From Nitrospira sp. UBA2083 (GTDB lineage: Bacteria; Nitrospirota; Nitrospiria; Nitrospirales; Nitrospiraceae), in NCBI GenBank assembly GCA_002331625.1, contig DCZN01000061.1:121961-137125 (forward strand): a stretch of 15,165 bases of DNA, read 5' to 3'. Both the position numbers and the translations under genes were made by a program. This document shows positions 1 to 7,164 of this stretch, in pieces (positions within the stretch are counted from its first letter, which is position 1; every line of letters begins with the position of its first letter). The notes beneath the pieces were generated by a model. That model had not been told where the DNA came from and ran no database searches. It worked only from the letters and a program-made list of their open reading frames with translations.

Positions 1-1578
1 ATTGGACTGCTCTATCACGTGGAGGCCCTCGCACTTTCGCACCATCCCGATGCCCGAATAATCGTCGTGGTGCCAGATCCGTCTGTCTTGAAGGATGCCA
101 TGGGTGCGAGGCCGCTCGGATCGTGGGTCAACACGATTCAATGGGCCATCGGCAGCCCTGATGCAATCGCCGTACAGTTGGCGGAGCAGTCGTTTCCACT
201 GCGGTTTTTCACGTATGGACCGGCGGCGCGATTACATGCCGAGTCCCATCACCGACTTGAAGCGAGCTTGCGCCGAATCATGGCCGGCAAAGCCGGGGGG
301 CAACTGCATGTAGCCGTGGTTGGCCCGATCTACGGGGGATCGCTTCCGATTGCCCGTTATGTCGTGTCGGCCTTGACCGAGTTAGGTCACCGAGTCAGCT
401 GGCTCGACCACCATATGCATCAGGCCAGCTACGAGGCCTTCGGCTCCTATCGCGAGGAACGACACCGCCTGACGCTCCAGAGTCGATTTGCCGATGTGCT
501 GAGCCTCAGCACCATGGCGCATCTCGCCGAGGATCCACCGGATTTGGTCTTGGCCATTGCCCAAGCGCCACTGACACTTGCGGTGTTGCAACACTTGCGA
601 AAGAAGAAGTTTCTCACGGCGATGTGGTTCGTAGAAAACTATCGACATCTGACCTACTGGCAACAGTTGGCGGCAGGATACGATTACTGGTTCGTCATCC
701 AGCAAGGGGACTGTCTCGACGCGCTGAAGCGGGCCGGGGCGCCTCACGTTCAGTACCTTCCCATGGCGGCAGATCCCAACTTGCATCGTCCGCTCGCGCT
801 GACACCTGCCGATCAACAGGAATATGGCGCCGACGTCTCGTTTGTCGGTGCCGGCTATGCCAATCGGCGAACACTGTTGCCTCAGTGGATGTCGAAGGAA
901 TGGACGATGAAACTGTGGGGGAATGAGTGGGAGGGTGCCACGGATCTTTCAGGTGTGCTGCAGCGCAATGGCGCCCGTATCGATACCGACACCTGTATGA
1001 AAGTGTTTAATGCCACGACCGTGAATCTGAATCTGCATTCGTGTTCGGGCCGGGGCTTGGATGCTCAGCCGGATTTCGTCAACCCTCGCACCTTTGAATT
1101 GGCCGCATGCGGCGCGTTCCAGTTGGTAGATGAGAGGACGCTCCTCCCCGAGCTCTTTACAACGGATGAAGTAGTGTCCTTTCGGCAAACAGATGACGTT
1201 CCCCACCTGATTCGGCGATGGTTGCAGGACGAGAAGGGGCGCCGTGACCATGCGGAGGCCTCGCGCCGTCGTGTCTTGCGTGACCACACCTATCATCATC
1301 GCGTGCAAGACCTGCTGGCCACGGTCGGCCTCTCTCAACCTGATCGAATCGGCTCGGTGTTACGGGGAGATCGGCTCACGACAGAACTCAAGGAACGAGC
1401 CGCGGGGGTGCCGGAGCTGATTCCGCTATTGAACCGATTTCCGCCCGGGCAACGAGTCGAGCTGAAGGATCTCGCGGCTGATATTCGAGCGCGGGCTCCG
1501 GGTCGCCAGCTGGCACGAGAGGAGTTATTGGTCCTCATGCTCGACAGTTATCGGGCGGAAACGAAAGATCTGGTATGA
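1..1578 (+). CDS. CgeB-like glycosyltransferase, 5' end missing
   Basis: The frame is open from the first base, so the gene begins before the window; the GTG at 19 is probably not the start. About 95 N-terminal residues precede the first Rossmann-like strand (AVVGPIYGGSLPIARYVV). A middle domain follows, then a C-terminal block with NPRTFELAACGAFQLVDER and a late RRRVLRDHTYHHR helix. That arrangement is typical of the CgeB / DUF3880 plus glycosyltransferase group 1 family. About 80 further residues after this core are of unknown role. The stop is followed 62 bases later by a GT9 gene, and fliC lies downstream, so a role in modifying flagellin or another surface glycan is inferred. The donor and acceptor cannot be read from the sequence. 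The family call is fairly firm and the substrate is unknown. Confidence 0.8.
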   Translation: MGLLYHVEALALSHHPDARIIVVVPDPSVLKDAMGARPLGSWVNTIQWAIGSPDAIAVQLAEQSFPLRFFTYGPAARLHAESHHRLEASLRRIMAGKAGGQLHVAVVGPIYGGSLPIARYVVSALTELGHRVSWLDHHMHQASYEAFGSYREERHRLTLQSRFADVLSLSTMAHLAEDPPDLVLAIAQAPLTLAVLQHLRKKKFLTAMWFVENYRHLTYWQQLAAGYDYWFVIQQGDCLDALKRAGAPHVQYLPMAADPNLHRPLALTPADQQEYGADVSFVGAGYANRRTLLPQWMSKEWTMKLWGNEWEGATDLSGVLQRNGARIDTDTCMKVFNATTVNLNLHSCSGRGLDAQPDFVNPRTFELAACGAFQLVDERTLLPELFTTDEVVSFRQTDDVPHLIRRWLQDEKGRRDHAEASRRRVLRDHTYHHRVQDLLATVGLSQPDRIGSVLRGDRLTTELKERAAGVPELIPLLNRFPPGQRVELKDLAADIRARAPGRQLAREELLVLMLDSYRAETKDLV

Positions 1579-1583
1579 CGAAG

Positions 1584-1646
1584 AGTTTCAAGTTGCGCGT
1601 TTCTCGTTTCACGTTGAATCTGAAACTTTAAACCTGAAACATGAAA
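1584..1646. repeat. Nine-heptad dyad repeat before and over the GT9 start
   Basis: The stretch splits cleanly into nine 7-base units. The early units are of GTTTCNN type (agtttca, cgtttct, cgtttca) and the later ones of TGAAAC type (tctgaaa, cctgaaa, catgaaa). Because GTTTC and GAAAC are reverse complements, the element is an imperfect dyad that could fold. It fills the whole spacer between the two glycosyltransferase genes and its last unit contains the ATG of the second gene. A related element precedes motA at 12049. Confidence 0.65.
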
Positions 1647-3314
1647 CAAGTATTGATTGTGAACATTACCCGGATGGGTGATCTCGTTCAGACGGGGACG
1701 CTATTGGACCGTCTTCAACAGGAATGGCCGGGAGCGGCCGTGGACCTTGTCGTGGATCGCCGCTTCGCTCCCGTTGCCTCGTTGTTGAGTGGCTTGCGTG
1801 AGGTGATCGCGGTCGATTTTCATGAATTGATTGATGAGAGCCGTGTTGCGGTGAAGGATGTGGTGTCGCTGTATCGGGATGCGGTGGCGTGGGTCAAGCC
1901 TCTCACGGAGCGGCGGTACGATCGGGTGATCAATCTGACCTTCAACAAGCCCAGTGCGCTGTTGTCCGGACTCATCGGTGCTCCGGACATTCGAGGCGCG
2001 CGCAGCGCATGGGACGGGGGTCTGGTTGTCGATAATCCCTGGATGGCCTATTTCTGCGACTTTCATCAGTTCCGTCGGTTCAATCGCTTTAACCTCGTCG
2101 ATATCTATGCGCTGGGTGGAAGTGGACCGGGAACTTTTGCTCCGCTCCGGCTCACAATTTCTCGCGAGGCCCGAGCGTGGGCCCAGCAGATGGTAGCGGG
2201 AACTCCCAAATGGATTGCGGTCCAGGCCGGTGCGAGTGACGCGATGAAGGCCTGGCGTCCGCATCTCTTTGGTCAGGCGTTGGCTCACCTCAGCAAGCGC
2301 TGGGAAGGCGGAATTCTGTTCATCGGCAGTCAGGAAGAGGAGGCGGTCATTGCAGAAGTGACGCGGGTCTATCGCGAGGCGGGAGGGCAGAATCCGATTA
2401 AGAACATGGCCGGGCGCACGACGTTGGGTCAGCTCGCCGGACTGCTGGCGGAATGCCGTCTCCTCGTGACCAATGATACGGGCCCCATGCATATCGGTGT
2501 GGCCGCCGGCACGGCGGTCATTGACCTTTCTGTGGGACATGTCGATTTCCAAGAAACCGGACCCTATGGTCGGGGGCACTGGGTTGTCCAGCCTGAATTG
2601 GATTGTGCACCCTGTGGATTCGATCAGGTCTGTGCCCACCATGCCTGTAAGGATCGTCTCATGCCAGACCTGGTGGCGGATCTCATAGGTCATGTGTTGG
2701 GGGCCGGGCCGTGCCCATCGAAGGTGTCCGGAGCGAGGCTCTATGAGTCCGGTGTGGATGAGGATGGATTGGGTACCTTTCGGTTAAAGCGGGGAGTGGA
2801 GTCGCCTCTGACTGCCTGGTACGCGGCGTTCTGGCGTCGCTATTGGTATGAAGTCCACACGGGACTGCAGAGCAACTGTCCTCCCCCGGAGGGTCTTCCT
2901 CCGGACGATTCAGGGGTGAAAGAACAACTGCAACGGCTGATCCCGCAGCTCGAGGTGGCCTGCCGAAAGGCCGACGAAATTGCTCGGCTAGTCAGTCGGA
3001 TGTCGATCAATGTTCACGAGTTGAAGCGGCTGCAGCAGGAGCAAGGTGCGGAGCAGGAACGATTGCTTCTCATGGGGATGAAGACGGGGGCGACCGCGCC
3101 GGTCACGGCGGCGTTCCACCGACAGCTTCAGAACGATAACGTCATGGGATTGGATCGGCTGGCAAGCCATCAGGCACGGGCCTACCGATCTTGGCTGGAG
3201 CGAGTGACCGATATCGATCATCGGATCTTCCGGTCAGGTGCTGCAGGAACCGACGGTGAGTCTGCCTGCAGTGCGCGTAGGATCCTCATTCGTCCGGAGC
3301 GACAGGCGGCGTAA
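1641..3314 (+). CDS. GT9 heptosyltransferase-like protein with C-terminal extension
   Basis: This 557-residue protein opens with MKQVLIVNITRMGDLVQTG, the nucleotide-sugar fold start usual for ADP-heptose:LPS heptosyltransferases (GT9). It carries the family signature TNDTGPMHIGVAAGT near residues 277-291, then a C-P-C-G-F-D-Q-V-C cysteine segment. GT9 enzymes are normally about 330-360 residues. Here roughly 200 extra residues follow, with a likely coiled coil at about 425-480, and they match nothing I recognise. The ATG at 1641 is forced: an in-frame TGA lies at 1635-1637, and the family N-terminus begins exactly here, although no Shine-Dalgarno is visible. Position beside fliC and a CgeB-like gene suggests surface or flagellin glycosylation, but LPS synthesis is possible. 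Confidence 0.85.
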   Translation: MKQVLIVNITRMGDLVQTGTLLDRLQQEWPGAAVDLVVDRRFAPVASLLSGLREVIAVDFHELIDESRVAVKDVVSLYRDAVAWVKPLTERRYDRVINLTFNKPSALLSGLIGAPDIRGARSAWDGGLVVDNPWMAYFCDFHQFRRFNRFNLVDIYALGGSGPGTFAPLRLTISREARAWAQQMVAGTPKWIAVQAGASDAMKAWRPHLFGQALAHLSKRWEGGILFIGSQEEEAVIAEVTRVYREAGGQNPIKNMAGRTTLGQLAGLLAECRLLVTNDTGPMHIGVAAGTAVIDLSVGHVDFQETGPYGRGHWVVQPELDCAPCGFDQVCAHHACKDRLMPDLVADLIGHVLGAGPCPSKVSGARLYESGVDEDGLGTFRLKRGVESPLTAWYAAFWRRYWYEVHTGLQSNCPPPEGLPPDDSGVKEQLQRLIPQLEVACRKADEIARLVSRMSINVHELKRLQQEQGAEQERLLLMGMKTGATAPVTAAFHRQLQNDNVMGLDRLASHQARAYRSWLERVTDIDHRIFRSGAAGTDGESACSARRILIRPERQAA

Positions 3315-3342
3315 CCGCGGTCAACTGAGAAGGAGACTGAGC

Positions 3343-3870
3343 ATGCACATTACACTCGATGATGAGCAGTGGGTAGCTCCCAAGGACGCGACACTTCGAG
3401 ACATCTTTACTGATCTCAGCGAGCGCGCCTTTGCAAAGTCCCGTATTGTCACGACGATGCGGCTCGATCATCGTCAAATCACCGACCGGGATATAGATGC
3501 CCAGTTGCTTCAGACGCCGTCGTCCGGGTTCAGTGATCTGGTCGCGACGTCTTCCACGCAACAAGACATTATCCAGGCGGCCCGTGGTTCCATCAGTCGC
3601 TATAGTGAACAGGTCGTGGCGGAAGGGAACCAGTTGGTCGGTCTGCTGCGCTCGGGGATGCCGGATGTGGCAGTGTTGGATCGCTGGCTGGGCAAGGTCG
3701 CTGATATCCTAGAGTTGATGAAACACCGCCAACCCAACTCAACCGGCGAGTCAGATCTGCCGGCGACTGTGGAGTGGGTCGAGAAACTGCTCGGCGCAAG
3801 GCAGGTCCGGGATACGGTTCGGATGGCTGATCTCCTCGAATATGAAATCCTGCCGAGGTTATCGCTGTGA
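3343..3870 (+). CDS. Conserved-looking protein of unknown function upstream of fliC
   Basis: The chosen ATG at 3343 has a good gaaggag ribosome-binding site 7 bases upstream. A GTG at 3238 would overlap the glycosyltransferase and adds an Arg-rich, unlikely N-terminus. The product has 175 residues, with no signal peptide or membrane segment. Residues 1-50 alternate strand-like and helical stretches (MHITLDDEQW, ATLRDIFTDLSERAF, RIVTTMRLDHRQITD), reminiscent of a small beta-grasp fold. The rest, from about 70, looks helical. It lies 28 bases after the GT9 gene, so it is probably co-transcribed with it, and just before the fliC promoter. I do not recognise the family. A flagellar chaperone or regulatory role is only a guess from position. 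Confidence 0.75.
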   Translation: MHITLDDEQWVAPKDATLRDIFTDLSERAFAKSRIVTTMRLDHRQITDRDIDAQLLQTPSSGFSDLVATSSTQQDIIQAARGSISRYSEQVVAEGNQLVGLLRSGMPDVAVLDRWLGKVADILELMKHRQPNSTGESDLPATVEWVEKLLGARQVRDTVRMADLLEYEILPRLSL

Positions 3871-3936
3871 CGCATGATGCCCATTCTTTTCCGTTGTGGG
3901 AGGGTAGCTCTGATCCCTGCGGATTCGTGGGAAGAC

Positions 3937-3963
3937 TCAAGTCCCTTGGGGATTGGCCGATAA
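3937..3963 (+). promoter_or_regulatory. Sigma-28 (FliA) promoter of fliC
   Basis: TCAAGTCC at 3937-3944, an 11-base spacer, then a perfect GCCGATAA at 3956-3963. The sigma-28 consensus is TAAAGTTT-N11-GCCGATAA, so the -10 matches 8/8 and the -35 matches 5/8, with the optimal spacer. Transcription should start near 3969-3971, leaving a leader of about 90 bases before fliC. The same -35 octamer and spacing recur at 13893. Confidence 0.85.
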
Positions 3964-3979
3964 GACAGGCACGCCAATC
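3951..3979. repeat. Operator-like inverted repeat across the fliC -10 box
   Basis: GATTGGC at 3951-3957 is the exact reverse complement of GCCAATC at 3973-3979. The arm centres are 22 bases apart, about two helical turns, and the dyad straddles the -10 and the expected start of transcription. This is the geometry of a dimer-binding operator, but a 7-base dyad can also occur by chance. Confidence 0.4.
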
Positions 3980-3997
3980 GAGGCGTAAGGGAATACG

Positions 3998-4020
3998 GCT
4001 TCTACACGGATGTCGGAAGC
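3998..4020 (+). promoter_or_regulatory. CsrA-type hairpin in the fliC leader
   Basis: In the RNA, GCUUC (3998-4002) can pair with GAAGC (4016-4020) and ACA (4004-4006) with UGU (4011-4013), leaving CGGA as the loop. Bases 4002-4013 match the CsrA consensus RUACARGGAUGU at 10 of 12 positions. A second CACGGAGUG mini-dyad lies at 4025-4033. The Shine-Dalgarno AAGGAGG (4047-4053) also contains GGA, 41 bases after the first GGA. Two-site binding by CsrA, with one site on the Shine-Dalgarno, is the known mode of flagellin control in Bacillus (CsrA/FliW). Confidence 0.55.
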
Positions 4021-4060
4021 GCAACACGGAGTGATGTTCTAGTTTCAAGGAGGAAGAGCA

Positions 4061-4888
4061 ATGGCTCTTATCATTAACAACAATCCTGCATCCATCGCGG
4101 CTCAGCGGAACCTCGATATTAACACCTTGAGCTTGAACCGTTCGGTGGAACGGTTGTCCTCAGGCCTTCGGGTGACGCGAGCGGCGGATGATGCGGCCGG
4201 TCTCGGGCTGTCCGAGTCCTTGCGTGCGCAGATTCGCAGCATCAACCAGGCGACGCGAAACGCCTCGGACGGCATCAGCTTGACGCAGATCGCCGACGGC
4301 GCCGCCGCCACGATCGGGTCGTTGCTGGCCCGTCTCCGAGAGCTGTCGTCGCAGTCGGCGAGCGGCACGGTCGGGAACACGGAACGGTCGTACATCGATC
4401 AAGAATTCGTGGCCCTGCGTTCGGAAATCGACCGTATCGCCCAGGTAACCGAATTCAACGGGCAGGCGCTCACCAGCGGAAGCTCGATCAGCTTCTCCAT
4501 CGCGATCGGGTTCCGGAGCGGCAGCGGCAACACACTCAGCCTCAACCTGAACGATATCACCACCACGTCGTTGGGACTGTCCAGTGTGAACGTCTCAACA
4601 TCCGCCAATGCCACCAGCGCATTAGCGAACGTGGACAACGCAATCAGCGCGATTGCAACGGCACGAGCCGAATACGGTTCGATTCAGAACCGGTTCGAGG
4701 CCACGATTGCCAACTTGCAGGTCACGAGCGAAAACCTCACGGCCGCAGAATCGCGGATCCGCGATGCGGACATCGCACTCGAGACCTCGGTGTTTACGAA
4801 GAACCAGATCTTGGTGCAGGCGGGTATTGCGACATTGGCGCAGGCCAATACGCTCCCGCAACAAGCACTGGCATTACTCAGAGGATAA
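4061..4888 (+). CDS. fliC: Flagellin, short form
   Basis: Structural subunit of the flagellar filament, 275 residues. The N-terminal D0/D1 region (about 1-145) shows the classic pattern INNNPASIAAQRNL, SVERLSSGLRV, ADDAAGLGLSE and NASDGISL. The C-terminal D1/D0 region (about 195-275) ends with ANTLPQQALALLRG. Only about 50 residues separate them, so the surface-exposed D2/D3 domains are essentially absent. The start is set by a strong AAGGAGG seven bases upstream. It has its own sigma-28 promoter and a structured leader, and a strong hairpin follows it. Many Ser and Thr residues in the middle segment could be glycosylation sites given the upstream glycosyltransferases; that is inference. Confidence 0.97.
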   Translation: MALIINNNPASIAAQRNLDINTLSLNRSVERLSSGLRVTRAADDAAGLGLSESLRAQIRSINQATRNASDGISLTQIADGAAATIGSLLARLRELSSQSASGTVGNTERSYIDQEFVALRSEIDRIAQVTEFNGQALTSGSSISFSIAIGFRSGSGNTLSLNLNDITTTSLGLSSVNVSTSANATSALANVDNAISAIATARAEYGSIQNRFEATIANLQVTSENLTAAESRIRDADIALETSVFTKNQILVQAGIATLAQANTLPQQALALLRG

Positions 4889-4907
4889 CGGCAGCACGCC
4901 GTCCACC

Positions 4908-4933
4908 GCCCCTCTCCTAAACCGGAGAGGGGC
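4908..4933 (+). terminator. Strong hairpin after fliC without a T-tract
   Basis: A perfect 10-bp stem, GCCCCTCTCC (4908-4917) with GGAGAGGGGC (4924-4933), closes a six-base TAAACC loop. It begins 20 bases after the fliC stop and lies before flaG. No run of T follows, so it is more likely a partial terminator or a 3' stabiliser that sets fliC mRNA above flaG-fliD than a full stop. Confidence 0.6.
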
Positions 4934-4965
4934 CCGGTGAACGGAGTGATACAAAGGGGGACGTT

Positions 4966-5325
4966 ATGATCACCAATGTAACATCGAAGGTGGATCTCCC
5001 GGCCGCTGCCAATAGCAGAAGTCAACCCGCGGTTCAACCCAGGACGAAGCCTGTGGCTGAGCACACGCAAGGTGCTGACTTCTCGTTTGCCTCTCCCACG
5101 GATCGGGTAGCGCTTGAGCAAGCCGTGAGTAAAGTGAAGGAAGCGTTTCACCAATCGGGTTTGCAGTTGCAGATCGAGGTCGACCCCGATCTTGAGCGGG
5201 TCATCGTGAAAATTCTCAACGGGGATTCCGGAGAGGTGATTCGACAGATTCCCCCAAAAGAAGTGATTGATCTGGCCAAGAATCTCTCGGGGGCGAAAGG
5301 GGCGTTGTTCGGAGAACATGTCTAA
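4966..5325 (+). CDS. flaG: FlaG family protein
   Basis: This 119-residue protein has a variable, Pro/Gln-rich N-terminal half and a conserved C-terminal half from about residue 45. The C-terminal half includes LQIEVDPDLERVIVKILNG and GEVIRQIPPKEVIDLAKNL, the hallmark of the FlaG family (the final part resembles D-x-x-T-x-E-V-I-R-Q-I-P). FlaG proteins affect filament length or filament stability in several bacteria; the mechanism is unclear. A purine-rich AAAGGGGGA precedes the ATG. It lies between fliC and fliD, its usual place, and is probably read from the fliC promoter through the hairpin at 4908. Confidence 0.9.
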   Translation: MITNVTSKVDLPAAANSRSQPAVQPRTKPVAEHTQGADFSFASPTDRVALEQAVSKVKEAFHQSGLQLQIEVDPDLERVIVKILNGDSGEVIRQIPPKEVIDLAKNLSGAKGALFGEHV

Positions 5326-5346
5326 TTTGGCGCACAAGGATGTGGC

Positions 5347-6747
5347 ATGGCGACGATAAGTTTCGGAGGACTCGGTAACGGGCTTGATTTTGGGCAGGTG
5401 GTCGATCAACTGGTGAAGGTGGCACAGCTGCCGGTTGATCGACTGACCAAAAAGAAGACTGATCTGAGTACGAAGTTCACGGACCTGACCACGGTCAGTA
5501 CCAAGGTGGCGGCATTTCAGAGTGCCGCTGAAGCGCTGCGACTGTCGACCTCATTTGATCGGACCAGTGCGTCCGTCACGGACGAAACGGTCTTGTCCGT
5601 CACGGCATCGTCATCAGCAGCAGCAGGAACCTACAGCGTTCGAGTGGTCGATCTGGCACAATCTCACCAGATTGTCAGCAAGGCAGCCAAAGCGGTGTCC
5701 TCTGCAACGGCAGACATTGTGAGCGGCGGGTCTGCTACGTTTACCTTCAAAGTGGGATCCGGATCAAACCAAACCGTCACGCTTGGGTCGACGGGTACAC
5801 TGACCGATCTGCGAGATCAGATCAATGACCTCGGAGCCGGTGTTACGGCATCCCTGATCAATACCGGAACCGAGGCATCGCCGGCCTATCGTGTAGCCCT
5901 ATCAGCCACGAACACAGGGACTGCCAACGCGATTACGATCGTGGCTGATGGGACCGATATAGATCTCTTGAACAGCAGCGGAACGGGCGGAGTCGATACG
6001 CTCGCAGCGGCGCAGGATGCGGAAATCGAGATCGGGGATCAGACGTTGAACCCGCTGACGATTATACGAAGCTCGAATACCATTTCGGATGCCTTGCCAG
6101 GAGTCGTGTTGACGCTGACCAAAACGACGGGAACAGGGACGGTCCAGGTGAATCTGTCCCAGGACGTGGATGCGGTCAAGACGAATATCAAAGCCTTGGC
6201 CACGGCGTACAACGAAGTGGTGAAGTTTATCAATGAGCGGAGCACCTACGACCTGGCAACGAAGCAAGGCGGAGTGTTCTTTAACGAGTCGTCGGTCAAA
6301 ACCGTCTTGTCACGACTCAGAACGGCACTCACGGCGCCGGTCAGTGGTGCCACGGTGTATACCAGCGTCGGGCAAATTGGATTCAAGACGGAGCGTGATG
6401 GAACAGTGACCGTGGATGATGCCCAGCTCAGCACCGCCCTGAGCACAAGCTACAGCGGCGTGAAGGCGCTTGTGAGCAATCAAGGAGCGGTCACCGGCCT
6501 CGCCCAGTCGCTTGTCTCTGCCGTTGACGCGCTGAACGACGTCGTCGGCGGTCCCCTCACGCTTCGAAAGAACGGGTTGACCAGTGAGATCTCAAAAATG
6601 GGAGACGATATCGCCCGGCAAGAAGACGCCCTGAGCCGATATGAAGAGCGGTTGCGGCGGCAGTTTGCGGCATTGGATGGGCTCTTGCGGCAGCTTCAGA
6701 CTCAAAGCGGTTTCCTTGAAGCACGGTTGTCATCAACGCAACAGTAA
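5347..6747 (+). CDS. fliD: Flagellar filament cap protein
   Basis: FliD (HAP2) forms the cap at the filament tip and directs the folding and insertion of exported flagellin. The 466-residue product starts MATISFGGLGNGLDF and VDQLVKVAQLPVDRL, the conserved FliD N-terminal domain. A Thr/Ser-rich central region follows, and a C-terminal coiled segment ends LRRQFAALDGLLRQLQTQSGFL. The size is within the normal range. The start is supported by AAGGA 8 bases upstream and by the family N-terminus. It lies 21 bases after flaG and 18 before fliS, so the three genes are one operon. No Cys residues are seen, as is common for exported axial proteins. Confidence 0.96.
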   Translation: MATISFGGLGNGLDFGQVVDQLVKVAQLPVDRLTKKKTDLSTKFTDLTTVSTKVAAFQSAAEALRLSTSFDRTSASVTDETVLSVTASSSAAAGTYSVRVVDLAQSHQIVSKAAKAVSSATADIVSGGSATFTFKVGSGSNQTVTLGSTGTLTDLRDQINDLGAGVTASLINTGTEASPAYRVALSATNTGTANAITIVADGTDIDLLNSSGTGGVDTLAAAQDAEIEIGDQTLNPLTIIRSSNTISDALPGVVLTLTKTTGTGTVQVNLSQDVDAVKTNIKALATAYNEVVKFINERSTYDLATKQGGVFFNESSVKTVLSRLRTALTAPVSGATVYTSVGQIGFKTERDGTVTVDDAQLSTALSTSYSGVKALVSNQGAVTGLAQSLVSAVDALNDVVGGPLTLRKNGLTSEISKMGDDIARQEDALSRYEERLRRQFAALDGLLRQLQTQSGFLEARLSSTQQ

Positions 6748-6765
6748 GAACGAGGAACCTATTCC

Positions 6766-7164
6766 ATGATTACTCAGTACGCCCGTCAGTATGAACAGAC
6801 GCAGGTCGTCACCTCCTCCGGTATTCAGTTGGTTGTACTCCTGTACGACGGCGCGATCCAATCGATTGAAGTGGCTAGACGGGAAATCCGAGACAAGAAT
6901 GTCCGAGAGAAAGCCCGGCATCTTGGGCGGGCGATTGCCATCATTGGTGAGCTGAATAGCGTGCTCGATCTTGAGCGGGGTGGGGAGATCGCACGTTCGC
7001 TCCGAAGATTGTACGACTATATGTTGATGGAACTGGTGGAGGCGAATGCTCGAAACAATGAGCAGAAGCTGGACGCCCCGCTGCGCTGCCTGAGTACCCT
7101 GCGCGAAGCTTGGCGCGAGGTGGCGGCCCAGCAACAACAGGGTCGGCTGGTCGGTGCCCGATGA
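6766..7164 (+). CDS. fliS: Flagellar export chaperone FliS
   Basis: FliS binds flagellin in the cytoplasm and prevents early polymerisation before export. The 132-residue, almost all-helical protein has the standard FliS features: a short N-terminal YARQYEQTQV segment, then QLVVLLYDGAIQSIEVAR, then KARHLGRAIAIIGELNSVLDLERGGEIARSLRRLYDYM. Family length is about 120-135. It sits directly after fliD in the conserved fliD-fliS order. Its stop codon overlaps the next ATG by four bases (ATGA at 7161-7164), indicating translational coupling to the FliT-like gene. Confidence 0.96.
   Translation: MITQYARQYEQTQVVTSSGIQLVVLLYDGAIQSIEVARREIRDKNVREKARHLGRAIAIIGELNSVLDLERGGEIARSLRRLYDYMLMELVEANARNNEQKLDAPLRCLSTLREAWREVAAQQQQGRLVGAR

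Noticed and set aside
1701..2693. A 330-codon open frame on the minus strand
   Set aside because: It lies wholly antisense to the GT9 gene, its product has no recognisable fold or motif, and the plus-strand frame carries clear family signatures.
3593..4048. Minus-strand frames covering the fliC promoter region
   Set aside because: The products are Arg/Pro/Ser-rich without motifs, and the region is explained by the 175-aa gene end and the fliC promoter and leader.
4684..5409. A 241-codon minus-strand frame spanning the fliC end, the hairpin and flaG
   Set aside because: It crosses three well-supported features, and its product is low in recognisable content. It is a shadow of codon bias.
6635..6642. 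GCCGATAT inside fliD as a sigma-28 -10
   Set aside because: No TAAA- or TCAAG-like -35 is found at 11-12 bases upstream. The same holds for 3207, 5953, 8631 and 13660.
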